From positions 1 through 64,000 of the forward strand of contig NZ_MLAO01000004.1 in assembly GCF_002272835.1 (NCBI RefSeq): DNA of 64,000 nucleotides, read 5' to 3'. Made by a program: the position numbers and the translations under genes. Under the pieces are notes generated by a model. The model was not told the origin of the DNA, did no database searches, and worked only from the letters and a program-made list of their open reading frames with translations. The stretch comes from Helicobacter sp. 11S03491-1 (GTDB lineage Bacteria > Campylobacterota > Campylobacteria > Campylobacterales > Helicobacteraceae). Below are positions 8,945 to 17,711 of this stretch, piece by piece (the stretch's first letter is position 1; each line of letters opens with the position of its first letter).

Positions 8945-10315
8945 GTGAAAAAATCATACTTCAGTTTTATAACATTAGCTTTGCTTGGCATTGCATCGCT
9001 TCATGCTTTTGACTACAAAGTAAGCGGAAAAGCCGAATCTTTTTCAAAATTCGGTTTTAATAATACGCCTATAAATTCAATAAAAGGTAAATATCCCACA
9101 GAAAGTTTTGTAACGATGGTAGGCGCTTTACAAATTGACATGAATTTATTGCCCCAATCATTAACATCTCAAACACTCAAAACAGGAATTGGTGGTCTGG
9201 TAGGTGGTCTTGCTTTTGATTCCGGAAGAAACCTTATTGACCATGCTACCGGTGCCCCTTTTGGTTCTCCAATCTTCAATTACTTTGGCTATTATGCACA
9301 ATATGAGGGCAATGCCCCATGGCAAACACCCAATTACAACATCGGGATGTCAAAAAATTCAAGAGATTATGTTATTTATAATGCCTATTTGGATTATGAT
9401 TATGCAGGCATATTTGGTATTAAGGGAGGCCGCTATGAATCAGGTGCAGATTTTTATAGTGGTTTTACTCAAGGATTTGAAGTTTATACGAAATTTTCTG
9501 AATTCAAACTTTGGTGGTTTAGTTCTTATGGAAGGGCATTTGCCTATGATGAATGGCTTTATGATTTTTACGCTCCCAAAACCTACACAACCCCTAAGGG
9601 AAAAACTATCAATCTGGGTATCCATGCCTTCAAAGCTACTTGGGCTCATCATGGGGTTACTATAGCTCCATTTATTTATTTCTCACCCAAAACCTATACA
9701 GCCCCTAGTATTGAAGTTGGTTATGATAGTAATCCTGAATTTGACGGAAAAGAAGGTTTTCGATCTCAAACCACGGTTATTGCACTCTTTGTCAGTCATG
9801 ATAAACGTGTCAGAAATGTGAATCGATATGGAAATCCGGCAGGTACCGGAGGACAAACACTTCTTATCAAACAAAGATTTGATATTGACAATTACAACAT
9901 AGGTGGGGGGATTTACAAAAACTTCGGAAATGCCAATGCTGAAGTTGGAACTTATGGAAACCCCATGGGAATAGATTTTTGGACAGCAAGCGTTTATGAT
10001 ATTGGCGCATCTGTTAGCGATATGATAGGCGAAGATGCTTTGAGCGGGTGGATATATGGAGGTGGAGTACATGGAGACTTCATGTGGGGAGTGCTGGGAA
10101 GACTCACAACAAGCAAACGTAGCAATGAACAAAGTATTGCGATCAATGTTGCTTATAACTTTCCCTTCAATATTTCTGCAGGTCTTAAACTTGAATATTT
10201 TAATGACATTACAAAAACCGGATATAAAGTTGGAGATACCGGAAGAGTCCCGGGTCAACCGCAAGATATTTCAGACAGAAGTCATATGATGGCTTTTATC
10301 CGACATAGCTTCTAA
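8945..10315 (+). CDS. Hof-family outer-membrane porin-like protein (copy 1 of 5)
   Basis: The 456-residue product begins with a Sec signal peptide ending in LHAFDYKVSG and finishes with RHSF, a C-terminal aromatic typical of outer-membrane beta-barrels. Family blocks shared with the next four genes are SKFGFNN near residue 34, KYPTESF near 50, YVIYNAYLDYDY, GRYES, GFRSQTTVI, KQRFDIDNYNI, KNFGNANAEVG and DRSHMM near the end. H. pylori carries one Hof gene (hofB) next to pyrB, so this copy is the positional counterpart. Hof proteins are presumed porins with poorly known substrates. The start codon is GTG behind GGGAGAG. I am confident of the family, not of the substrate. Confidence 0.88.
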   Translation: MKKSYFSFITLALLGIASLHAFDYKVSGKAESFSKFGFNNTPINSIKGKYPTESFVTMVGALQIDMNLLPQSLTSQTLKTGIGGLVGGLAFDSGRNLIDHATGAPFGSPIFNYFGYYAQYEGNAPWQTPNYNIGMSKNSRDYVIYNAYLDYDYAGIFGIKGGRYESGADFYSGFTQGFEVYTKFSEFKLWWFSSYGRAFAYDEWLYDFYAPKTYTTPKGKTINLGIHAFKATWAHHGVTIAPFIYFSPKTYTAPSIEVGYDSNPEFDGKEGFRSQTTVIALFVSHDKRVRNVNRYGNPAGTGGQTLLIKQRFDIDNYNIGGGIYKNFGNANAEVGTYGNPMGIDFWTASVYDIGASVSDMIGEDALSGWIYGGGVHGDFMWGVLGRLTTSKRSNEQSIAINVAYNFPFNISAGLKLEYFNDITKTGYKVGDTGRVPGQPQDISDRSHMMAFIRHSF

Positions 10316-10323
10316 AAGCTTAA

Positions 10324-10345
10324 GGCTAGTTTTTACCAACTAGTC
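10324..10345 (+). terminator. weak hairpin after Hof copy 1
   Basis: GGCTAGTT pairs with AACTAGTC (one G·U pair) around a 6-nt loop, 8 nt past the stop codon. The downstream sequence is only moderately T-rich, so this may slow or process the transcript rather than end it cleanly. Confidence 0.35.
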
Positions 10346-10444
10346 TCAAATCTTCATTTACAAAATACTCACTTTCTTATTATTTATTTAATTATTTTAA
10401 ATACTAAATTTTATTTTATGATTTATAGTTAAAAATATTTTTAT

Positions 10445-10450
10445 TATAAT
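10445..10450 (+). promoter_or_regulatory. candidate -10 element for Hof copy 2
   Basis: TATAAT sits in a very AT-rich stretch about 95 bp upstream of the chosen start of the second Hof gene. Because the surroundings are nearly all A and T, chance matches are likely and confidence is limited. Confidence 0.35.
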
Positions 10451-10545
10451 TATTATTAAATTATCAATAAATCATGAAGAAATTATGGATATTTACTTAT
10501 TTTGGACTAAAATCTCAGCTTCAATCAAAAGTCAAGGAGATTCCA

Positions 10546-11931
10546 ATGCTGCACAAAAATCTAAAATTTCTATTTATATCCACACTCATGATAAATGGCG
10601 CTTATAGTTTCGATTATAAAGTAAGCGGGAGCGCTATTAATTTTTCAAAATTTGGTTTCAATAATAGTAGAGTAGATGTCAATAAAGGAGAATACCCCAC
10701 AGAGAGTTTTGTCAATCTTACAGGAACCCTTCAAGTAGATGCCAAACTAGGCTCAGGCTTTAGCGCCGGGCTAGGTGGAGCAATAGGGGGACAAGTTTAT
10801 GATTCTACAAAATTTGTTAAAGACACCAATGGGAATCTTGTTACTCCATATGGTTTAGGTTATGAATATATGGGAGAATGGAACGGTTGGTTTCCAAATT
10901 ATTATACAAATGCTACAAGTCGTAACGCAAAAAACTATGTTATTTATAATGCTTATATAGACTATCAATATGAAGATATTTTTCATATTATTGTTGGGCG
11001 TTACAAATCGGATATGGATTGGTTTTATCAATACACAGAGGGGGCAAAAGCAACTCTTAAATTGGGAGATTTTAAATTTTATGCTTTTACTTCTTGGGGA
11101 AGAGGCATTGCAGATGGACAATGGCTTTATAATTTTTATCGCGAAAAATACTATGGTGTGCATGCCTTAGGAGTAACCTATAATCATAATGGTATCAGTG
11201 CCGAACCTTTCGTGTGGTTTTCTCCTCAAACTTTTAGCGCTCCGGGTGTTAAGCTTATCTATGATACAAATCCAAATTTTCAAGGGAGTGGTTTTAGATC
11301 TAAAACCACTTTTATTGGAATGTATGTCTATCAAGCTCAAAACAATAAATATGGTCGGTATGCTCCGGCCAGATATAACACTTGGGATCCCTATTTAGAT
11401 GGGGGAAAATGGCGAGGCTTGCAAGGACCGGGTGGAGCAACTATTCTCATCAAACAACAATTTGATATTAATAATTATAATGCAGGCGGGGGTGTATATA
11501 TCAATATTGGTAACCCCAATCAAAATATCGGAACTTTTGGAAATCCCATCGGCATCGAACAATGGACAACAAGTATTTATAATATTGGTTTTGCCGGTAT
11601 CAACAATATTACTGCAGCCAATGCTGTTACAGTGTTTTTAAAAGGCGGGGGAAATTATGGAAAATTTAGTTGGGATCTTGTCGGCAGAGTAACTACTGCT
11701 CCAAGAGCCAATGAGCAAAGTTTGGCCCTGTATCTGGATTATCAATTTACACCTCATATCCAAGCAGGTCTCAAGCTTGAAGGATTCCAAGAAACTACAA
11801 AAGCAGGTTACAATCCCGGCGCCGGTCTTCTTAATACAGACGGAAGTGTGGCAAATCCAAACTTTGGACTCTCCAAAGCCAGATCGCAAGATAGAAGCCA
11901 TGTTATGACACACATTAGCTACAGCTTTTAA
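10546..11931 (+). CDS. Hof-family outer-membrane porin-like protein (copy 2 of 5)
   Basis: I place the start at the ATG at 10546, where AAGGAG lies 6 nt upstream and a proper signal peptide begins (MLHKNLKFLF, cleaved near AYSFDYKVSG). The frame is open further upstream to 10474, but that leader has no signal character. The mature barrel of about 440 residues shares the array's blocks: SKFGFNN, EYPTESF, NYVIYNAYIDYQY, GRYKS, GFRSKTTFI, KQQFDINNYN, GRVTTAPRANEQS and DRSHVM, and ends in SYSF. It is longest between GFRSKTT and KQQFD, where a loop rich in Tyr and Gly is inserted. Such loops usually face the outside and may set pore selectivity or antigenicity. Confidence 0.87.
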   Translation: MLHKNLKFLFISTLMINGAYSFDYKVSGSAINFSKFGFNNSRVDVNKGEYPTESFVNLTGTLQVDAKLGSGFSAGLGGAIGGQVYDSTKFVKDTNGNLVTPYGLGYEYMGEWNGWFPNYYTNATSRNAKNYVIYNAYIDYQYEDIFHIIVGRYKSDMDWFYQYTEGAKATLKLGDFKFYAFTSWGRGIADGQWLYNFYREKYYGVHALGVTYNHNGISAEPFVWFSPQTFSAPGVKLIYDTNPNFQGSGFRSKTTFIGMYVYQAQNNKYGRYAPARYNTWDPYLDGGKWRGLQGPGGATILIKQQFDINNYNAGGGVYINIGNPNQNIGTFGNPIGIEQWTTSIYNIGFAGINNITAANAVTVFLKGGGNYGKFSWDLVGRVTTAPRANEQSLALYLDYQFTPHIQAGLKLEGFQETTKAGYNPGAGLLNTDGSVANPNFGLSKARSQDRSHVMTHISYSF

Positions 11932-11935
11932 TATT

Positions 11936-11969
11936 TTTTCGTAATATATTTAAAAATATATTACGAAAA
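11936..11969. terminator. 16-bp perfect-stem hairpin between Hof copies 2 and 3
   Basis: The left arm at 11936–11951 pairs perfectly with the right arm at 11954–11969 around a two-base AA loop. The stem starts TTTTCG on one side and ends CGAAAA on the other, so T-rich sequence flanks it on either strand as in a bidirectional terminator. It begins 5 nt after the stop codon. Cruciform formation or binding of a dimeric regulator are alternatives. Confidence 0.65.
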
Positions 11970-12091
11970 TAAACATTTTCTATTCTCAAAAATACTTATT
12001 CTTGATTCTAAGCTGCTTTTTAATTTTTTCTAGATTTAATGGCATTGAACTAAAAGTTTATTTAGTTTACATTTTTTCTAGGAGAGTAATT

Positions 12092-13471
12092 ATGAAAAAA
12101 TTGGTAAAAATTCTACTCATAAGTGCAATTTGCAGTTTTCCTTTGTGTGCCTTTGACTATAATGTCAATGGGTCAGTTTCAAATACTTCTAAATTTGGGT
12201 TTAATAATGGCAAAATAAACACAACAGAAGGTAAATATCCAACCGACTCATTTTCGGTTGTTCTAGCATCACTGGGGATCAATCTCGATCTTGGCGCAGG
12301 CTTTAGCGCCGGACTTGCCGGAGCAGTTGGGGGAATCGTTTTTGATAATACCAGATTCCAAAAAACAACAACAGGAGATCCTTATGTCTCAGCCGGATTA
12401 GCATGGAATTATTTTGGTTATTGGGCCGGACCTGATTATCGTTCTGAAGCCTCTGCACGCACAGTTAAAGATTATGTCATTTATAATGGATTCATAGCTT
12501 ATAAATATGACAAATATATTGAAGCAAAAATCGGAAGATTTAGCATTCCCGGAGATTGGTTTAATGGAATCATACAAGGAGCACAACTCCAATCTTGGGC
12601 AATTCCTTACACAAGACTTTGGGCTGCAACAACCAATAAACGTGCTTCTTATGGAGGTAAATGGCTTAAAGATTTTAAATATATCAACCAAAATATAGCT
12701 GTTGATAATGGGAGAGGATTTTATGTATATGCAGGAGGAGCTGATATTAATTATAAAAATTTCAATATCCAACCTTATCTTTATGCGCAAGATTCCAGAT
12801 TTATCGCTCCAGGCTTTCATCTGGGTTATGATAGCAACCCTGATTTTAAATCTGAGGGTTTTCGTTCAAAAACTGAAGTGATATTTTTATATATGCGTTA
12901 TGTAGGTCCTGCTTTAACAAAAACCACTATTTATAATAATTTTGATCAACTCATCGAACCTGATCCCAAAAAACTTGTTCTTGGAAAACAAGGAGAAAGT
13001 TTGATGATCAGACAACGTTTTGATATTGACAATTACAACTTTGGGTTTATTATTTATAAAAACTTTGGCAACCCCAATGAATTCTTAACTCCTTATGGAG
13101 ACCCCACAGGATTTGATAACTATGAAAACTCAGTCTATGATAGTGGGGCTTGGAATAATATGTTTCGTAGAGAAGCTATTTCAGGATTATTATTTGCCGG
13201 AGGCAATTATACTCGTTTGAGTTGGGGAATGCTCACTCGTTTTACTCATAGTCCAAGGGCAGATGAGCAAACTTTTTCTGTAAGTCTTAATTATAAATTT
13301 CCTCTTAATATTGCTGCCGGAATCACACTTGAATATTACAACAACACTACTTTCAAAGGATATAGTTTAGGTTATGGCAGCGCAGTATATGGTACAAGCG
13401 TAAAGATGTTGGAAAAAACCATTTCTCAAGATAGAAGTTTTGCATCTACTTATATTTCTTATAGCTTTTAA
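12092..13471 (+). CDS. Hof-family outer-membrane porin-like protein (copy 3 of 5)
   Basis: The start is taken at the ATG at 12092, 8 nt past TAGGAGAG, giving a signal peptide that opens MKKLVKILLI and ends near PLCAFDYNVNG. An upstream in-frame extension to 12002 lacks signal features. The 459-residue product has the family blocks SKFGFNN, KYPTDSF, DYVIYNGFIAYKY, GRFSIPGDW, GFRSKTEVI, RQRFDIDNYNF, KNFGNPNEF and QDRSFAS, and ends in SYSF. It shares RASYGGKWLKDF-type sequence with copy 4, which the other copies lack, so copies 3 and 4 look like the closest pair. Its ribosome-site region closely matches that of copy 1. Confidence 0.87.
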   Translation: MKKLVKILLISAICSFPLCAFDYNVNGSVSNTSKFGFNNGKINTTEGKYPTDSFSVVLASLGINLDLGAGFSAGLAGAVGGIVFDNTRFQKTTTGDPYVSAGLAWNYFGYWAGPDYRSEASARTVKDYVIYNGFIAYKYDKYIEAKIGRFSIPGDWFNGIIQGAQLQSWAIPYTRLWAATTNKRASYGGKWLKDFKYINQNIAVDNGRGFYVYAGGADINYKNFNIQPYLYAQDSRFIAPGFHLGYDSNPDFKSEGFRSKTEVIFLYMRYVGPALTKTTIYNNFDQLIEPDPKKLVLGKQGESLMIRQRFDIDNYNFGFIIYKNFGNPNEFLTPYGDPTGFDNYENSVYDSGAWNNMFRREAISGLLFAGGNYTRLSWGMLTRFTHSPRADEQTFSVSLNYKFPLNIAAGITLEYYNNTTFKGYSLGYGSAVYGTSVKMLEKTISQDRSFASTYISYSF

Positions 13472-13485
13472 TATTTAATTGATAT

Positions 13486-13494
13486 TGCTATAAT
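13486..13494 (+). promoter_or_regulatory. extended -10 promoter for Hof copy 4
   Basis: TGCTATAAT matches an extended -10 element exactly (TG, one base, TATAAT), 34 bp before the ATG at 13529. It predicts a short leader of about 28 nt. Together with the hairpin between copies 2 and 3, it suggests that the array is transcribed as separate units. Confidence 0.6.
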
Positions 13495-13528
13495 TGCGTC
13501 TTTTAAAAAGTGCAACAAGAGGTATTTT

Positions 13529-14893
13529 ATGAATATTAAACAAGCGTTGTTTTTGACTTGTGTTTTCTCTGAAACAATGCTTGGTTTGAATTATAATTTT
13601 TCTTCTGATATTATCAGCTATTCTAAGTTTGGCTTCAACCACTCTCTTGTCAATGAAGCCAAAGGACAATACCCCACAGATAGTTTTTCGGTTTTATATT
13701 CTAACTCAGATTTTCATATGAAATTTAATAATCATTTGGATGTTGGGATTGGGTTTGCTTTTGGCGGGTTAGTCTATGATTCTACCAAATATGATAAAGA
13801 TATTAATGGTAAATATATAAACTCAAATGGACTTGCTTATAAATATTTTGGTTATTATGTGGGTTATGATGGAAAACAAAAAGCTTCGCCAACCAATACA
13901 AAAGATTATTTTTTGTCTAATTTATATCTTGGATATGATAATGAATTCTTCAGTTTCAAAATCGGACGTTTTCTTTTTCAAAATACTGATTGGCTCACCG
14001 GCAATCAAGAGGGAGCAGAAATTCATTTCAAAACTCATCATACAGATGTCTGGGGGGTCGTAACAGAAAAAAAGGCTTCACTAGGGGGTAAATGGCTTAA
14101 AGATTTCAGATTTCTCAATAGTTCTCCAATGCCCACATTCGCGGCAGGAATTAAAATCAACACCCAACACATAAGTATCAATCCCTATATACAATCCCAA
14201 CTCAAACTTTATGTCATGCCTGCTATTAATTTTAGGTATAAAGCTACCTTTAGCCTATGGGGTATTCCTATTGACTCCCAAACAGATCTTTTAGCGCTCT
14301 ATATTTATCATACACTTGCAGCACAACACCGACTTTCTGTTTATGATAATGGAAATACAATTGTTTTTGGACCTGTAAATATCCCTACTCTAAATGGTTA
14401 TCAAGGTCGATTCGTGGGGAAAGGGGGAGAGAGTTTCTTGCTTAAACAAATTTTTAGAATTTCACAAAACAATCTCAAACACCATTTTGGATTTCAATTT
14501 TATAAAAATTTTGGTAATTCCAATGAGTTTGTTGGCGGATGGGGAAATCCCTTGGGAATAGATTTGAATGATAGCACGGTTTATGATAGAGGGACAGCCA
14601 ATAATGCAATTTTTGCTGCGAATGCTTTTAATAATATTATATTTTACGGGCTTAAATACCAAAAATTCAATATTAATATCGTTAATCGCTATACTATAAG
14701 CCCTCGCAGCGATGAAGAAAGTTTATCTGTAAATATGGATTATCTTCTTCCCAATAAAGTTAGTTTGGGTATTAATCTTACCTACTTTGAGGATACAACC
14801 GGAAAAAACTATCAAGTCTATCATACATTTTTAAATCACAATATCCATGAAGACAGGAGTTATCTTTCTACTTATATTAAACATAGTTTTTGA
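13529..14893 (+). CDS. Hof-family outer-membrane porin-like protein (copy 4 of 5)
   Basis: The 454-residue product opens with a signal peptide (MNIKQALFLTC, cleaved after about residue 19 near MLGLNYNF) and ends with KHSF. Family blocks are more diverged than in copies 1–3: SKFGFNH, QYPTDSF, DYFLSNLYLGYDN, GRFLFQNTDWL, KQIFRISQNN and EDRSYLS. The GFRSxTT block found in its sisters is replaced by a shorter segment around YKATFSLWGIP. It shares ASLGGKWLKDFRF with copy 3. AGAGG lies 8 nt before the ATG. This copy seems to be the fastest-changing member and may have a different substrate, but it shows no sign of inactivation. Confidence 0.85.
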   Translation: MNIKQALFLTCVFSETMLGLNYNFSSDIISYSKFGFNHSLVNEAKGQYPTDSFSVLYSNSDFHMKFNNHLDVGIGFAFGGLVYDSTKYDKDINGKYINSNGLAYKYFGYYVGYDGKQKASPTNTKDYFLSNLYLGYDNEFFSFKIGRFLFQNTDWLTGNQEGAEIHFKTHHTDVWGVVTEKKASLGGKWLKDFRFLNSSPMPTFAAGIKINTQHISINPYIQSQLKLYVMPAINFRYKATFSLWGIPIDSQTDLLALYIYHTLAAQHRLSVYDNGNTIVFGPVNIPTLNGYQGRFVGKGGESFLLKQIFRISQNNLKHHFGFQFYKNFGNSNEFVGGWGNPLGIDLNDSTVYDRGTANNAIFAANAFNNIIFYGLKYQKFNINIVNRYTISPRSDEESLSVNMDYLLPNKVSLGINLTYFEDTTGKNYQVYHTFLNHNIHEDRSYLSTYIKHSF

Positions 14894-14924
14894 AAATTTA
14901 ATTTATTAAAATTTAGGATACTTT

Positions 14925-16199
14925 ATGAATAAACCTTTGAAATATGCTTATTTATTGCTTGTGTTTATTTCATCTCTTTTTAGTTTTGATTTTCATATTA
15001 GCGGGGAAGCGAGCACATTTTCAAAATTTGGATTTGATACTCGAAAATACAATCCAAATAAAGGCATTTACCCTACAGAAAGCTATACAACCATAATGGG
15101 AGAACTCAATGCGCAACTCAATCTGGCAGAAGGATTAGATGTTGCAATAGGAGGCATGCTCAATGCTCTTGTATATGATTCTACTATTTGGCAAGGTGAT
15201 GGTCCATTGGGAACAAACTATATTGGATATTGGGCAGGGCATAGTGGGCAAACCCTACAATCTCCAAAATTTTACATGATCCATAATGCTTATATTCATT
15301 ATGAATATAAAGATATATTTGGAATCAAAGCAGGAAGGTATGAAACCACAGGTCTTGATTGGTTTAGTGCTTTTAATCAAGGAGTAGAATTTTATGCTAA
15401 ATATAATGGTATAAAAATTTGGGGAATTTTTTCAGATGCGCGCGCATCTGCTTATAATGATTGGTTTTGGTCTTATGGGAGATACTATACAGAGGGGAAA
15501 CCTTTATTTGCGGGAGGAATTAACTACTCTAAAAATGGACTAAGCATATCTCCTTATTTATACTATATTCCTAAAAGTCTTCAAGCGCCCGGATTTAATA
15601 TTGCTTATGATACAAATCCGGATTTTCAAGGAAATGGTTTTAGATCCAAAACTACAATCATCGCCCTATTCCCCATATATAAAAATACGAATGCCAACTC
15701 AAGAGATACAACCGTATTTAGCCAACTACTTGGAAAAAATGCTCAAAGTATCTTTATCAAACAACATTTTGATATAAATCAATATAACTTTGGAATTATC
15801 TTTTATAAAAATTTTGGAAATGCTAATGGGAGGATTGGCATTTATGGAGATCCTATTACATATAATATATGGACAGGAAGTGTTTATGATAGCGGACCTT
15901 CCCTCTCAAATATGATTGGAAAAGATGCCCTCAGCGGATTTTTGTATTTTGGTTCTAAAATACAAAATCTTAAGTGGAAAATACTCGGAAGACTTACTGA
16001 TAGTCCAAGAAGTGATGAGCAAAGTTTGGCGCTCTATTTAGCTTATACCTTTAACCCTCACTTAAATGCAGGGATCAAGTTAGAATATTTTAGAGATACA
16101 ACACACAAAGGCTATGAAATTGGAAATGCCCCTGCCCTTCAAAAAGACAACACTTCAGACAGAAGCCATGCAATGGCGCATATCACTTATATATTTTAG
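14925..16199 (+). CDS. Hof-family outer-membrane porin-like protein (copy 5 of 5)
   Basis: This is the shortest copy at 424 residues. It starts with a signal peptide (MNKPLKYAYL, cleaved near LFSFDFHISG) and ends in ITYIF. It keeps SKFGFDTRKY, IYPTESY, FYMIHNAYIHYEY, GRYETTGLDWF, GFRSKTTII, KQHFDINQYNF, KNFGNANG, GRLTDSPRSDEQS and DRSHAM. The gap from copy 4 is only 31 nt with TTAGGA before the ATG and no clear promoter, so copies 4 and 5 are probably co-transcribed. The spacing of blocks resembles copy 1 with shorter outer loops. The function as a porin is inferred from the family. Confidence 0.87.
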   Translation: MNKPLKYAYLLLVFISSLFSFDFHISGEASTFSKFGFDTRKYNPNKGIYPTESYTTIMGELNAQLNLAEGLDVAIGGMLNALVYDSTIWQGDGPLGTNYIGYWAGHSGQTLQSPKFYMIHNAYIHYEYKDIFGIKAGRYETTGLDWFSAFNQGVEFYAKYNGIKIWGIFSDARASAYNDWFWSYGRYYTEGKPLFAGGINYSKNGLSISPYLYYIPKSLQAPGFNIAYDTNPDFQGNGFRSKTTIIALFPIYKNTNANSRDTTVFSQLLGKNAQSIFIKQHFDINQYNFGIIFYKNFGNANGRIGIYGDPITYNIWTGSVYDSGPSLSNMIGKDALSGFLYFGSKIQNLKWKILGRLTDSPRSDEQSLALYLAYTFNPHLNAGIKLEYFRDTTHKGYEIGNAPALQKDNTSDRSHAMAHITYIF

Positions 16200-16240
16200 C
16201 AATAAAAATACTAAAAATAAGATAATTTTAAAAATAATAG

Positions 16241-16246
16241 TATAAT
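16241..16246 (+). promoter_or_regulatory. candidate -10 element for the ndh-like gene
   Basis: TATAAT in the context AATAGTATAATATTG lies 55 bp upstream of the ATG at 16301, with AT-rich sequence where a -35 would be. Confidence 0.5.
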
Positions 16247-16300
16247 ATTGCAATCTAAGTTATTGCATCAAAAGAAAAATAACTATTACGAGGAAATAAA

Positions 16301-17512
16301 ATGCAAAAACCAAATATATTATTATTGGGCGCGGGTTATGGATGTCTAAGCTTTTTAAAAAATCTTCATGCAGAAGCTTTAGGACAAGCTCATTTTACAT
16401 TAATTAACAACAATGATTACCATTACCATACAATTTTGTTGCATGAAGTTGCATCAGGATCTAAAAATCAAAGTGTCCAATACAAACTACAAGAAATCCT
16501 ACCCAAAGAAATAGACCTTATCATTGATGAAGTAGTCAAAATAGAAGGGAATGAAGTCTTAACAAAAAAAGGGTGTTACAATTATGATTATCTTATCATT
16601 GGACTAGGTTTTGAATCTGACTCATTTGGAATTAAAGGAATAGAAGAATATTCTTTAAATATCACCTCTTTTAAAAGCGCTCAAAATATCAAAAACCATA
16701 TTGATGATAAACTCCATGCATATCTCAAAACTCAAGATATTAATGATTTAAAATTTATTGTTTGTGGAGGTGGCTTCACAGGGATTGAATTTAGCGGTTC
16801 TCTAGCACAAGAACTTCATAAAAAAGCCAAATCTTTAAATATTGATCCAAATAAAATTGAAATTTCTTGCATTGAAGCTATGGCTCATATTTTACCGATG
16901 TTTGATCAAACCATTAGCGCTCATGCACGTCAAAAACTTGAGTCTTTGGGGGTAAAAGTATGGGAAAATTCTAAGATTTTAGAATGTTTTGAAGATGGAG
17001 TGATGATACAAAATGGAGAAGAAACTAAAAAAATTATTGCCAATACTATTGTTTGGAGTGCCGGTGTAAAAGGTAATCAGGTAATTGCAAATTCAAATTA
17101 TTTCCAAAGTGGGCGCAATAAAATTAAAATTGATGCTTTTTTGCATCCCATACAAGAATTACCCAATAGAGACAAAATATTTGTACTGGGAGATTGTGGG
17201 GCATTAGAAGATCCAATAACTAAACGTTTCTACCCGCCAACTGCACAAATAGCTACAAGAGAAGGGGTTTATTTAAGTCAAATATTTAATACAACAATTT
17301 TAAACACCCATGCAACCCAAAATAATCATGACAAAAAACCTTTTGTATTCCAGGCAGGAGATAGCATTTGCTCCATAGGTAAGGGTTATGCGCTTGGTGT
17401 TGTAAAAGGTAAAAGTATTTTTGGTTTCAAAGCTTATCTCCTTAAACGTATGATAGAAAATATATGGAATCTAAAAATCAAAGGGTTGTCTAGTCTTTTT
17501 AAACAAGACTAA
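16301..17512 (+). CDS. ndh: type II NADH:quinone dehydrogenase-like FAD oxidoreductase
   Basis: The 403-residue flavoprotein has two dinucleotide-binding folds: GAGYG at residues 9–13 for FAD and CGGGFTGIEFSG near 157 for NAD(P)H. A second FAD contact, LGDCGALEDP, lies near 305. The C-terminal part (GYALGVVKG, then an amphipathic stretch with AYLLKRMIENIWNL) resembles the membrane anchor of NDH-2 enzymes, which oxidise NADH and reduce quinone without pumping protons. It stands alone, with its own promoter and a large palindrome after it. H. pylori relies on the multi-subunit complex I and, as far as I recall, has no clear NDH-2. A sulfide:quinone oxidoreductase is less likely, because the usual paired cysteines are not evident. 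Confidence 0.75.
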   Translation: MQKPNILLLGAGYGCLSFLKNLHAEALGQAHFTLINNNDYHYHTILLHEVASGSKNQSVQYKLQEILPKEIDLIIDEVVKIEGNEVLTKKGCYNYDYLIIGLGFESDSFGIKGIEEYSLNITSFKSAQNIKNHIDDKLHAYLKTQDINDLKFIVCGGGFTGIEFSGSLAQELHKKAKSLNIDPNKIEISCIEAMAHILPMFDQTISAHARQKLESLGVKVWENSKILECFEDGVMIQNGEETKKIIANTIVWSAGVKGNQVIANSNYFQSGRNKIKIDAFLHPIQELPNRDKIFVLGDCGALEDPITKRFYPPTAQIATREGVYLSQIFNTTILNTHATQNNHDKKPFVFQAGDSICSIGKGYALGVVKGKSIFGFKAYLLKRMIENIWNLKIKGLSSLFKQD

Positions 17513-17541
17513 GCCCAATTATATAAAATTTATATAAAAAT

Positions 17542-17575
17542 TTATTAGAATATAAAATATTTTATATTCTAATAA
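17542..17575. repeat. 34-nt perfect palindrome upstream of the ketone-body operon
   Basis: The 17 bases at 17542–17558 are the exact reverse complement of 17559–17575, with no loop. The sequence is A+T apart from one G/C pair. It lies 30 nt after the ndh-like gene and 136 nt before the thiolase gene. It could end ndh transcription or be an operator for the operon. Confidence 0.6.
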
Positions 17576-17711
17576 TAATTATAATTATGAAAATTTTAAA
17601 ATTGTTTCAAAAAGAAAAGATATAAAATTTTAAACTATACATTTATTGACTTGCAGAGTCAAATGGTGCTAGTGTATTAAAAAGTAAAAATTTTCTATAA
17701 GGAGTTTCATA

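Noticed and set aside
9683-10264. A 193-codon minus-strand frame inside Hof copy 1
   Set aside because: It is the reverse shadow of a well-supported porin gene and has no independent coding signs; the same applies to long reverse frames in scoB/bdhA, rpsA and trpCF.
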